64,000 nucleotides of DNA from Oxytricha trifallax (Eukaryota > Ciliophora > Spirotrichea > Sporadotrichida > Oxytrichidae), in the NCBI GenBank assembly GCA_000711775.1, contig ARYC01002121.1, positions 1-64,000 on the forward strand, in the 5' to 3' direction. Within the stretch, counting starts at the first letter, position 1, and each line of letters opens with the position of its first letter. Under the pieces are notes generated by a model. It ran no database searches, had not been told where the DNA came from, and saw only the letters and a program-made list of their open reading frames with translations. Made by a program: the position numbers and the translations under genes. This document shows, piece by piece, positions 34,501-44,340 of this stretch.

Positions 34501-36078
34501 AGAAACTATAAAGCATCTTTCCTGAAGAAAAAGAGAAGCAAGGTATTAAAATAAGTGATACCTGGCTGTAGGAACTTCAAAAGTATCCTTTCATCTCAAG
34601 TAAGCTTAGTCTTCTAACTTTATAGAAAAACCTGGTACTGCTATATACTTGATGAAAGAGCGCAGCAAATTAAACAGAGAGAGACTCTTCAAAGATTTCT
34701 AAAAGCTAGACGAGATGAACATAGATGCAGGGGCTGGCACTAAGAGAAGAAACATGAGCCCAAGCAAGCCTTAAGAGGAAGAAAAGAAAGAGAAGCCAAA
34801 TCCTTTTACGGGCAAATTTAATATGTGAACTTATTCATTCGTTCAAATCTAATACTTATTTATAAACAAAAAATCTCCCTTCTCTTGCACACACTTTGGC
34901 TTTCTCATCACAGACTCTTTTAGCAGCACTCTTAATAAAATCGACTGTATTAATCTTTAAATCATGCATCAGATGGTAGAGCAACAATTTCTTATAATGA
35001 CCTTTCAATAACCCCCAATATAATTCAATTCCATTGAACTAAGGGCTGTAAGGAACATTAAATACAGGTGTTATATTTAGCCTTTCATATTCCTTCCTTG
35101 AGTCTTTAGTTTTATGAACTGACAAGTTATCAACGAACAGAATAATCTCTTAGTCAGCGTACTTATCTCTGAGTTATTGCAAGAACTTAATATATTATTC
35201 AGTCTTTATAGAACGAGGGTGAATAACATAAGTCTCGAGGCCACTATCTTCACTTATTCCACCAAGAATAGCATGAGTTTACACCTTAACCTTTTAGTCA
35301 TAAACTTCTATATTACTATACCTCTTGTACCAAGACCTTGATATAAAGGTATTGAATGTAAATACTGCCTCATCAGCGTGTATGAACTTTATATTATGCT
35401 CTTAAGACCTCTGCATTTAATCGAATATATAATTTAAATTAGTCTTATAAAATGGAACATTAAAGTCAATCACTCTCTTAATGCGATTGACTGTCTTGTA
35501 AGATATTCCGTTCTTTTTATATATGTTAGCTATCGATTAAGCAGATATGTGAAGCTCAGGAAATTGGCGATGAAACATCACAGCCCTCTAGGCTAGAGAG
35601 AAATGAGCCCAGTATTTAAGAGTCTTATCATTAATAAGATATTCAATATGATCCTGCTAAAATTTTAAAGGTGTTTTAAGCTTAGAATTAAGATGCTATC
35701 TCTTTAAATTCAATGCATAATAGACAGTGAGACCTCACAGTTGCTGTAGATTTATGGAGTAGCCTTGCTATAGACGTATAATTCAGAACAGGCTTGAGTT
35801 ATTCACTATATTCATCACATCAATATCGCAACTTAAACAATAAATCTATATACTCACTGTAATAAACTGACCCCAAAACTCGCATGTACTCATTAAAAAT
35901 ATTAATATTTAAACATTAAACCCCTACATAAACCCTATTAAAACCCTAATAAAGTATGCACTAATAGTTCTACTTTTATCAATCAAAAACTCAATCAAAC
36001 TACTGAAAGGGTTTTGGGGTATTGAATACTTACCCCCTTGAATGGTTTTTTGCTATTCTTGCTTTCTTCAGATGCCAT
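31508..36078 (-). CDS. LC8-type dynein light chain, with TBE C inside intron 1
   Basis: Small hub subunit of dynein motors. Three exons: 36034-36078 (MASEESKNSKKPFKG), 32008-32115 (AKVDWPPDMPDDMLEDAI) and 31508-31672 (IARLVKKHMDD, then WEPYWHVFLGKSFGCH, YFTFEQSKISFLIYKAS). About 105 residues, slightly longer than the usual 89 because of an N-terminal extension. LC8 hallmarks are clear: the WHV/FLGKSFG strand and a C-terminal hydrophobic strand. Intron 1 spans 32116-36033 in the germline and holds the whole of TBE C; intron 2 is 31673-32007 and may hold an IES as well. Stop TGA 31508-31510. Likely an axonemal dynein component. Confidence 0.93.
32342..33600 (-). CDS. TBE C 57-kDa zinc finger protein
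   Basis: Starts MSANLLRRAALLGSSQ at 33600, clearly related to TBE B MAVNLNRRAALLGAV. Two C2H2 fingers: CKECNKVFPY with HFRDIH, and CEFCEKPYSH with HLKKKH. The fingers read in a different frame from parts of the N-terminus, so at least one frameshift is likely. C-terminal end near LMFV then TGA 32342-32344. The kinase-like half is not clearly readable here. Confidence 0.75.
34072..34828 (+). CDS. TBE C 22-kDa protein with a 26-nt intron (one frameshift)
   Basis: MESMNDAMKRIQSQDL at 34072, MIEIPNYPEISVTNLY, ending KPNPFTGKFNM at TGA 34826-34828. One base is missing near 34428 against TBE B. The 26-nt intron 34600-34625 lies at the same codon as in TBE B. Unlike TBE B it has no TGA in the first third. 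Function unknown. Confidence 0.83.
34600..34625 (+). other. 26-nt intron in TBE C 22-kDa gene
   Basis: GTAAGCTTAGTCTTCTAACT through TTATAG; removal gives KKPGTAIYLMKER, parallel to RKPGTGIFLMKEN in TBE B. Confidence 0.8.
34843..35885 (-). CDS. TBE C DDE transposase (damaged)
   Basis: Starts MRVLGSVYYSEYIDLL at 35885, ends at TGA 34843-34845. Triad context: HADEAVF, LFVDNLSVHKT and NVPYSPQFNGIELYW. An in-frame TGA near the N-terminus (after KLRY) suggests this copy is inactive. Near the position of the second TGA of TBE B it reads NIYKKNGISYK, which supports that B is mutated there. Confidence 0.88.
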
Positions 36079-36294
36079 AGTAGTTCTCTTTAAATTAAAT
36101 TAATTATTTAAACTATCAGACGCTTTCTATTTATATAGTTAAGACAATTCTTAAATTTTTTAAATTTTATGATGAAATTAACTAAGTTATTATATCTTAA
36201 ATATAACCAGCATCTAAACAGATTCTAAATTCTATTCTTAGCTACTTATTTATATATTTCTAAGCATCACTTCTTGATTTATTTTTTTGTACAT

Positions 36295-37065
36295 TCATAT
36301 TTTAATATGTGGTGGCATTATATAATTGACTACGATATAATGATTGAGATAGTGACTGAGAATTCCAAAGAATGCACCCCCAATAACATCGCCTAAATAA
36401 TGGCATTGGAAAAACATTCTTGCGAAGGCTACTTATAGGATAATTAAATACATGCCAAAATTGCCGAAGGGTACATAATTTTGGACAAGTTCAGGGTAGT
36501 ATGCCATCATATAAAATGCTATGAAACACACTTAAATGGTATCATTTTATTTCATATAAATTTGAATCAATAGTAGACTCCAAACATTTTTATATGATAT
36601 ATGAGAGGATATTTTATAAGTATCCCCACTTGGCCAAGCACAGCATTTCTCTTTTCCACGTATATCTTTGACCCTGTATATAGATTTATTGTGATGAGGT
36701 CTATGTCTAGCAAATACTTTCTTCAGTACAATGCTGAATGTCAAACTTGTAAGCCTATACAATAAAACTATTAAGAAATTCCGCATTTTATTTTAACAAT
36801 TTTAATCACCTACCCTTGCCCTATATAGATCATCCCAAAATATAGCTTAGGCCACTCTGACTAGTCAGTTTTGAATATCATAGGCAAAATTAGAGTATTG
36901 AATGTCAACAGAATCAGAGGCCCTTCTTTATTAAATACTTAGCCAAAGATAAGGAAGTAATATTGCAGAAGGGTGGGCATTGACATTCTGTGAATGAAAC
37001 CACTGATATATTTATCGTAATGGTCTATTGTTTCCAAAATACCTCCACTTTATGGATGGGCATTA
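36295..37065 (-). CDS. PAP2-family membrane phosphatase (N-terminus not found)
   Basis: Lipid-phosphate or inositol-lipid phosphatase family. Motifs in order: KKVFARHRP (motif 1, KX6RP), WPSGD (motif 2), and ARMFFQCHYLGDV (motif 3, RX5HX3D). Upstream block (36830-37060) reads YDKYISGFIHRMSMPTLLQY and a hydrophobic run ILLTFNTLILPMIF. A GT-containing junction after MIYIGQG (about 36815) and a break after WPSGDT (about 36545-36620) mark introns or IESs. C-terminus VVNYIMPPHIKI then TGA 36295-36297, 217 bp upstream of the dynein light chain start. The start codon block was not identified; it may lie in the next AT-rich stretch. Confidence 0.85.
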
Positions 37066-37703
37066 ATTTTAATTAACTAAATTATGAATTTAAAACATTA
37101 GGCATGGAATTTCGCTTAACTTTTACTTTAAATTTAATAAAGACAAAAACTGGAGCAAATTTATAAAGTGTTTTAAATCTAATTCATATATACTATGAAT
37201 AACTAATTTATCAACTGATTCACACCAGACATTTTTAATTGTTAAATTATATGTTTTTGGTAAATTTTTTTGATTTTAGAATTAAATCACTCATATTTTT
37301 ACGAAATACATAAATTTATTTTGAAAATCTAGAAAATTTATATATAAAACCTGAAAAGAGATATATTAATCAAGATAAGTGTAGATAATGGTATCTTATT
37401 TTTAAATAAGCTTACAACTTTGATCCTATATCCCTCATCCCCTCTTTAGTTCGATTTAGTAATTGTATTATCTTTTGAGTTCTATTTTGTAGACATTGCT
37501 TTTAATTTAATAAGTAACTTATTATTTATATTTAATTAGAGCTTATTTTAATTCAACCTATTTTCAATGTATTTAATTCTTTAAGCAGCATAATAATTAC
37601 TGAATTTATTAAAGGAAATCAAAATTCAATGAATTATATTATAATTGGAAAAAAGTTTTATATGTTATATAACGATTTATCTGTTAATCTGTTGATATTA
37701 TAA
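37066..37703. other. AT-rich spacer, no feature seen
   Basis: AT-rich sequence; may hold the missing first block of the PAP2 gene, but no convincing start was seen. Confidence 0.45.
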
Positions 37704-40700
37704 TCAAAATCTTGGCTTCATTTGTATGGTTAAAGTACCACCTCCCTGATAATCGTGATCCTCATAAAATTCATCTTCATCATTTAAATTATTTCTTCCG
37801 TCTATTATTTATGAGTTTTTATATTGATACACCTCATTCTAATTCTTCAGGTTATCATTTAATCTTTTATAATATTATTTTGTCCAATATTTTAAAGGGA
37901 AATCTGAGAAAATTTTCTTTCTATATATATATATATATAAGAGGCAATTAATAAATAATCATTTGAAGTATTTATGAGTGAATTTTAAGACTACTATTAA
38001 CTTCGCTTTCTGGAAGGATTTTTCCTCTTACTATTATTAGCTCCTAATCTCCTCGATTTATGAATACTTTTATAATAAAAAAATGCTTAAAATATGCATA
38101 TATAAATTACTTAAAGTATGTAGATTTGAGCATTTGTAATTTTTAATTATCATTACTCTACTTACTATTGCTAAAGCTATTGAATTGCAAATATGGATTA
38201 ATTTATTGCTAATTATTATTAACACTCACACTCCCTCCTGCACCACTGATTTCAATGCCATTTTTATGTTTATTTCTACTACTATGATTATTATGAAGAA
38301 TCTCTTCAATTTGTAGTCTTGATATATGCTTAATCATTTCTGGGGATTTATGCCCACTGCTATTTTGTAATTAAATTTACTGCATAATTTTAGGGATTAA
38401 CTTGGAGCCTTTAATCATTCCATTATTTTGATAGTTATTAAGATCTTACTACGATTCAAGAACTTTACTATCAATTGAGACAATCGATTTTTGTTGCTTC
38501 TGCCTCCTACTTAAACTCATATTTTGGAGGTTAAATGATGCGAATGAGCGCTGTTTTTTTCGTTTATCTAGAGATTTAGTGGTTGCATTTATTACTGACT
38601 CTAAAATTTGAAGGTTTGTTACGTTTTTGGAGTTTTGATTCAGTTAGGGGAGATTGTACGATTTATTGATTAATTCTCTATTTCTAAAGGTTTAAGGGGA
38701 TATGTTTGATTTATCTCTCGAAGAGAATCTGTTTTAAAGCGGAATTATATTCTACTAGAGCATACTTGAGTCTTGCTTATATTTAGCGTTTTTTAGAAAA
38801 TCAGGGGAATTTGTAGCGTTGGTACCTGAATGAGAAAGTTAACCTAAGGTCTAATCATTTGAAAGAAGTCCTTTGTGTGATTAATCTATGCTTGAATTCA
38901 TATTTTAGTGATTTCGTGATGATGATATTTGAGGGAGCTCAACTGAATTTGATATGTTTAAGCTTGTCTGAATGTTTAAGTGGGGTTTTTCCTCTTTTCT
39001 TCTCCCTTAGTTTTATTGCATTTATTACTATAAATCTTAAACTTTTGAATTAGTCAAGGTAAATTGCTGAAGATACTTATTAGTATAAACGTCAAATCTA
39101 TCCAAGCTATCCTATTTCTCTATTTTTTAATTATCTTATTCTTAATTCATTTCATGAATGAAAGAATCAGTATTAAGATTATTAATTTTTTGTTATTGTT
39201 TTATATTCTATTTATGAGTATTAGTGCTTGGATATTGTTAATTATATAGGAATGATTCCTATAATTAATGTTATTTTAGTGGGGTGGCATTAGATGAGTT
39301 GAAAATCAAACTTTAATTTTGAAATGAAGGCAGGATCAGTGGATTATCTTTTTATCCTATCGGGGTATCGTTTGAGCCCACACTTTAAAGGGCTATGTTT
39401 AAGTAAACTACGCAATATTTATAATTTTTATGAAAGATCATAACAAATTCAAATCATAAAGCACTTCATATTTATTATACACTATAAGTAATGAATTAAA
39501 ATCCAATGTTTACTTATTCTTGGTTTTATTTTTATACTAATCAGGCGATATTTTATTCATGAAATTAATGGATTTATTTTTCAATTAAGTTGTGGTATGA
39601 CTCTCCCTAGTTTGAATACTTTCCAAACTATCGCTTTTAGTCTATAATTTCGAATATTTATCATGTAAATGTATGCTGTTATGAATATTTGTTCGTTTAG
39701 ACAGCTCCTCACTTAATTGGTTAAAATCGAATTTTCTTATTTTCTGGGCTACATTCGATTAATTAGTTTTTTATTCTTCGTATTGTAAGAATCTCTGCTT
39801 AACTTCTGATATGCCAGATTTATATATGGAAAATAATGAATATAATCTCTACTTATTTATGATTAATTTTACATATAGATTTCTTCGTCTATCCTAACAA
39901 TGGATTTATAACGGCACAATTATTGTTGACTTTGCTTTATTGCTAATATGGATCAAATTTAATGTTTTTATCATTTGAGATTTATTGAATGTTATTATTA
40001 TAATTATTATTAAAATCTTGGCTGTGATGTTAAACTTAACCACTAATTTTCAGCTCCTACACTCTACTATTAATATTTTAAACAATGCGATTTTATTCTT
40101 TCATTCGTTTTTCGCATTTATCTACATAGGCCACTAGCACATTTTTGTTCTTGCCGTATCTATCTATAGGTTTTAATGACAAATTGAATTATTATTCACT
40201 TTAAATTAGACAAACATTTAATAATTCTCTTTCAAATTAGTAATTTACAAATTTTAATTTTACATAGAGCAATATTTCATTATTTGACTGAATAACGAAT
40301 GTTTTTTACTATGCCTAATTCTACTCCCTCCCATCTTCTGTCTCTCAGATATTTATTGTTTTTCCTATTATCTATTCACTTGTTCCTAATCTCCTTCTAA
40401 GTTTAATTGAGGTAGCTTCTCTTATCCCATTTCTAATTCAATTTCTTATTTTTATTGACTGATTTAGCTTTAAACTTGACTTCTCTAACTTCCAATTACA
40501 ATATTTATTTAAATTTATTCCTCATCTTCTTGTTAGTTTTTATCTACCATAATAAGTTGCTCTATATTTTCATCCTACTCATTTTAGTCAAAATACGATT
40601 GATCATTTTTAATAACAACCACTTTTGATACCAAAACCTAATTGTCTTATTATTAATTACTATTTTGTTATAAAAAGGGATTGAGTGAATGTAGATGTTT

Positions 40701-40720
40701 TTTGTTTTAACTCGGTTTTT
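37704..40720 (-). CDS. unrecognised Q/N-rich protein, several coding blocks
   Basis: I do not recognise the family. Minus-strand frames with TAA/TAG as Gln stay open and have hydrophilic, N/Q/S/K/E-rich composition: IKNDQSYFDQNEQDE (40610), then ERQKMGGSRIRHSKKH (40330), YGKNKNVLVAYVDKCEKRMK (40160), SEVKQRFLQYEEQKTN (39790), MNSSIDQSHKGLLSND (38901), then SRRQKQQKSIVSID (38510), and a well-defined C-terminus NDEDEFYEDHDYQGGG...IQMKPRF with TGA 37704-37706. Frame changes near 38000, 39050-39600 and 39870 suggest IESs or introns. VYVDKCEK-type segments may form coiled coil. It could be more than one gene; the ATG at 38901 might be a true start. Orientation and coding nature are fairly sure, limits are not. 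Confidence 0.6.
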
Positions 40721-41054
40721 ATCTCGGTTACGAGCTTTTAGATTGTTTTTAAGAAGATTTTTATTATAAATCTATAGATTGTTAAGTATTTTTATTAAGT
40801 TATAGTTATTATTTGGATATTAACTGCCTTAAATTCAACTAATATGGACAAAATAAATATGTAAAAATATATATAAGCATGCATTAAGTATCTAATATTT
40901 CTTATATTTTATGTAAGACATTATTTCAGGAATATTACTGCTTTGGCACTGATGAAGGCAAGTAATATGATTAGCTCATATTAATATTAGAGCTAAAGTT
41001 TTAATGATTTTAGAACTTCAATTTTAATTAATTAATTAATTAAGTCATTACACA

Positions 41055-41300
41055 CTTATTGCAGTTACAAATCCAAATCTATATAAAATAATACTATTTT
41101 AACAGAGAATTCAAAAGAAGCTAAAATTTTTAGGGCGGTACTATTTCATAGTATCCCTTGGAGAAAAATAAATAAATTTCAATTAATGCGATTTGTTTAA
41201 TTGATTTTGTTGCCAAAATCATTATTAAATTAATATTGAACCCCAGTATTAAGTAGAAGTAATTATGAATTTTCTATCGAACATTTACTATATTTTTTAG
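41055..41300. mobile_element. remnant of the GGCAGTTAAAGTTGGCC foldback family
   Basis: GAGAATTCAAAAGAAGCTAA and GGGCGGTACTATTTC (41104-41150) match the left arm of 15142-15558; TGAATTTTCTATCGAA (41268-41283) matches the right arm. Strongly drifted. Confidence 0.65.
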
Positions 41301-41689
41301 GCTTAAAAAAAGAGATTTCGACAAACATGCAATTATTTAACTTATTAATTATACTTTAATTTTCAAATCATTTCAACCTTAGCAGTATTATTATAAACAT
41401 TCCTAGTGGTTTAATAACTATCACCATTTAATTATTGCTTAAAATCATAAATTTACAGTCTTGGTGATTATTAATGATACTATTGATTTCAAGTAGTGTT
41501 AAGTTATTCTTATGATGAATGAATATTCTGTAAATTTTCAAGTGATGCAAGGGTTTTGGGATTTTATTATTATTATGTTGTATTATTTTACAGTTAACCT
41601 TGATTGACTTCCATTAAAATAATTAGTTTTATTAAATTATAACTTATTTAAGAAATATCCAAATATTGCTAATAAATTTATATAGTAAT

Positions 41690-41965
41690 TTATAAACCAA
41701 GTTTCAGACCTACAGTCCAGACTGTTGGTAGACAAACCAATTCTAATAGGGTAGGGGGTTCGAAACCTTGTGTTCGCTAATATTTGGACATGGTAATATT
41801 TACGGTATACTCGTCCGTATTTTGTATGGCTTTTATGACAGCACTTGACCCGACTTGGAAATCCGGAGAGGCTACATGGAAGAAAGGACATGAGTCTAGT
41901 TTAGTGGTGATTACATCTGATTCTTTCTAAAGAGGAAGTCGGGAGGAGCACATACCTTCAGTATT
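41690..41965. other. GC-richer patch of unknown nature
   Basis: Stands out from its AT-rich surroundings. Holds GGGGGTTCGAAACC (41755) and TAGTTTAGTGGTGATTAC (41897), which look like tRNA B- and A-box pieces but in the wrong order and without a cloverleaf. A minus-strand open frame of 84 codons exists but has no recognised similarity. Confidence 0.35.
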
Positions 41966-43007
41966 ATTTGCCCTTAAAATTAAATTAACTAAACCATCTT
42001 TTTTAAGAATTAAAATTAGTGATAAATTTTAAAATTATCAAATTGGGTAAATTAAAACCATATTATTAAATATATTCCAATTAATAGTTATCATTTACTA
42101 AAATGAGAGCCAAAACAAAAAGTTGTTTCCCGTAAAGCAAATTGACTTTTGCAAGATGGACCTTGACAGGCGTCATTTTTTATTTTTGGAACGAAACTTC
42201 GCTCTACTGTTAGAAAATCATGCGTATATCTGTAATGTAATTTCCATATTAATAATATTAAAAACTCTATAGAATGTTTAGATTTTCCTTTATTTAAGGA
42301 TTTTTTACAATATTTAAGAATTTATCAATTTTGATTAATCATGTCAGTTACTTACACAAGCAAAATGTTACCTTATCTTTTAAGAATTCTAAATGAACAA
42401 GCAAATTTCAAGATTATAATGTAGACGATATTTATTCGGGAATTAAACAAGAAAGTGAGGCAATGCTTATGCTTTTTATATAATTGCTAATTTCAGATAA
42501 CTTATTGCACTCTTATTTCTACTTGCTAGCTTTATATTTGGGTTCATTCCTATATACCATTATATATTCATTTTCTTTTTTATAAATTTAATTTCACCTA
42601 ACATCCAAAATTTAAATTAAAAGTAGAGGGATTTTTAATTAAAATATCATCAAATCATATTCTTAGTATTTACTAGCCTCATGAATCTAAGCTAATCAAT
42701 AATTTAATACGAATTTTTATTAAAAGTGATATAGTTTAATAATAAAAAAAGTATTTTAAACAATCAACCTTTGTGAACACTATATTAAAAGCCATTTATT
42801 GATGCATTCCAATAATTACAGATTAAGTTAAGAAGACTTAAATATTTACTAAGAGTTGATTCTAGAGAATATTATTTTAAGATTAGCATAAGTTGACTGA
42901 AACAATCATGAATGTCAGGAGATCGACTCTCTGAAAAAAAATAGTCTAAACTTTGTAAAGAATAGATTTATGAAATTGGAATGTAAGATGACGTATGGAC
43001 TTTGTCA

Positions 43008-43135
43008 AAATCCCAAAATCCCTTTAGCAGTTTCGGAGGGGGTTTCCTTCTCCCGTGCAATTTCCCCTCCCCTACAGAAGTTCCTTCACACCAACAGATA
43101 TTTCCATCCCCCTATAAAAGTTTCCTGCCCAAAAA
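43008..43135. repeat. TBE-like end followed by degenerate TTTCC repeats
   Basis: CAAAATCCCAAAATCCCTTT at 43008 resembles the TBE C left end. It is followed by about five degenerate 20-bp units such as CAATTTCCCCTCCCC, GAAGTTCCTTC and AAGTTTCCTGCCC, akin to the arms of the 30190-30713 element. Confidence 0.5.
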
Positions 43136-43952
43136 TTATATTTTATATTAAACATTAACCCTATATAATAAAATATTCTTATTATAATAAGTTAAATATA
43201 AGCAAAAATCAATTTCTTAATTCTAAATTAATTATGGATTAGAGTGAACTTTTAGTATTTTTCGCAGTTTGGTAAGGATAACTCCAATTCTTTTCATTCT
43301 AATATAAATTTGTCTAAAATTTGAATTTTTAGTTATCACAGTAATGATTATTACTTTTCTTCAACTTTAATGATCGATAGTGATTGTATAAAATTAAGTA
43401 TTAACGAACACACACACACACTCATAATTTAAATGGAAAAATTAAAACTCATATAAGATTTATGAACTCAAAATTCGTTTTAAATACTAAAAATTAATAG
43501 GACGAAAGGTTGTTCGCTTGAATAGAACCATTCAGGAAAAAGTTATAATAAATAATTTATCTCTTTACCAAATGAATGACAGTTATTAATTCTGAAATTT
43601 ATCATGCAATTATACTTCATTTTATTTAGTAAATATCGCTTAATTATATAAAATTATTTGTAAAATTATCATTTTGATGCAGATAATTATTATTACAAAT
43701 TTATAATTTAGTATTGTTTTGTATTTTATCAATGAAGTTGAAAAGTGAGGGTGAAATTTAAAAATTAGGTTTAAATTATTTGAATTGCTAAGTTAATTGA
43801 TAAAATAAAATATAAGAAAATTTTCAATCTATTAAGCGATTTAATATAGATATGTTTTTTGCTAATTAATTAATGTTCATCATAGAGGAATTGTAGCCAT
43901 AAATGTACAAAAATAACGCTAATATTTTTTATCACCTTTTATAGAATTATCA

Positions 43953-44206
43953 TAAAACCCCATAGATCAATTAAGAAGCGAGGATTGGAGTTAAGAACAA
44001 TTAGATTAAAAATTAATTATAATTGGCTGATAATATAAATAATTAGGGTAAAATCAAATTGACACACCCTGATTGGATTATTTTATAAGGACAATTAATT
44101 GAGCCAATAATTTTAATAATTAGCCCAAACATTATAATTATAAGCCAATAATAATTAATTCTTAACCCCAATTATCATGTCTTAAGTGATCTATGGGGTC
44201 TTATTA
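43953..44206. mobile_element. diverged palindromic element, ACCCCATAGATCA ends
   Basis: Left AACCCCATAGATCAATTAAG, right complement of GACCCCATAGATCACTTAAG. Arms of roughly 110 bp with about one change in six, including GGGTTAAGAATTAATTA-like text. Non-coding. Confidence 0.75.
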
Positions 44207-44340
44207 GAATATAATTTTACTTTACAAATAAGTGCCTAAATTTAATCGTTAAAAAGAGAATTCCAAATAAATTTAATTTTTTTGCAATGATTATTTCTGC
44301 ATATTTCAAATCTAAAACAAGCTCATATCTCATATATAGG

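Larger units (their letters stand above)
32180..36024 (-). mobile_element. TBE transposon C, second subfamily (3845 bp)
   Basis: Ends CAAAATCCCAAAACCC and its counterpart GGGTTTTGGGGTATTG; AAT duplicated at 32177-32179 and 36025-36027. TIRs are about 130 bp and differ in sequence from those of TBE A and B, so this is another TBE subfamily. Gene order is the same: 57-kDa minus, 22-kDa plus, transposase minus. Each gene shows damage. Inserted in intron 1 of a dynein light chain gene. Confidence 0.95.
32116..36033 (-). other. intron 1 of the dynein light chain gene, swollen by TBE C
   Basis: Minus strand GTAAGTATT at 36033, TTATAG ending at 32116. Taking out TBE C and one AAT leaves a 70-nt intron. 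Confidence 0.85.
40721..44340. other. 3.6-kb gene-poor stretch with foldback remnants and a GC-richer patch
   Basis: Mostly AT-rich. Contains a remnant of the GGCAGTTAAAG foldback family (about 41055-41300), a TBE-end-like string at 41549-41565, a GC-richer patch at 41690-41965, a TBE-like end with degenerate repeats at 43008-43135, and an inverted repeat at 43953-44206. No protein recognised on either strand. Confidence 0.5.

Noticed and set aside
41750-41920. tRNA gene suggested by GGTTCGAAACC and an A-box-like string
   Set aside because: The boxes are in the wrong order and 140 bases apart, and no acceptor or anticodon stem could be folded.
42820-43310. Long plus-strand frame open in the ciliate code
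   Set aside because: With TGA as the only stop in AT-rich DNA, 160-codon open frames are expected by chance. Composition is not protein-like and it crosses TBE-like repeats.
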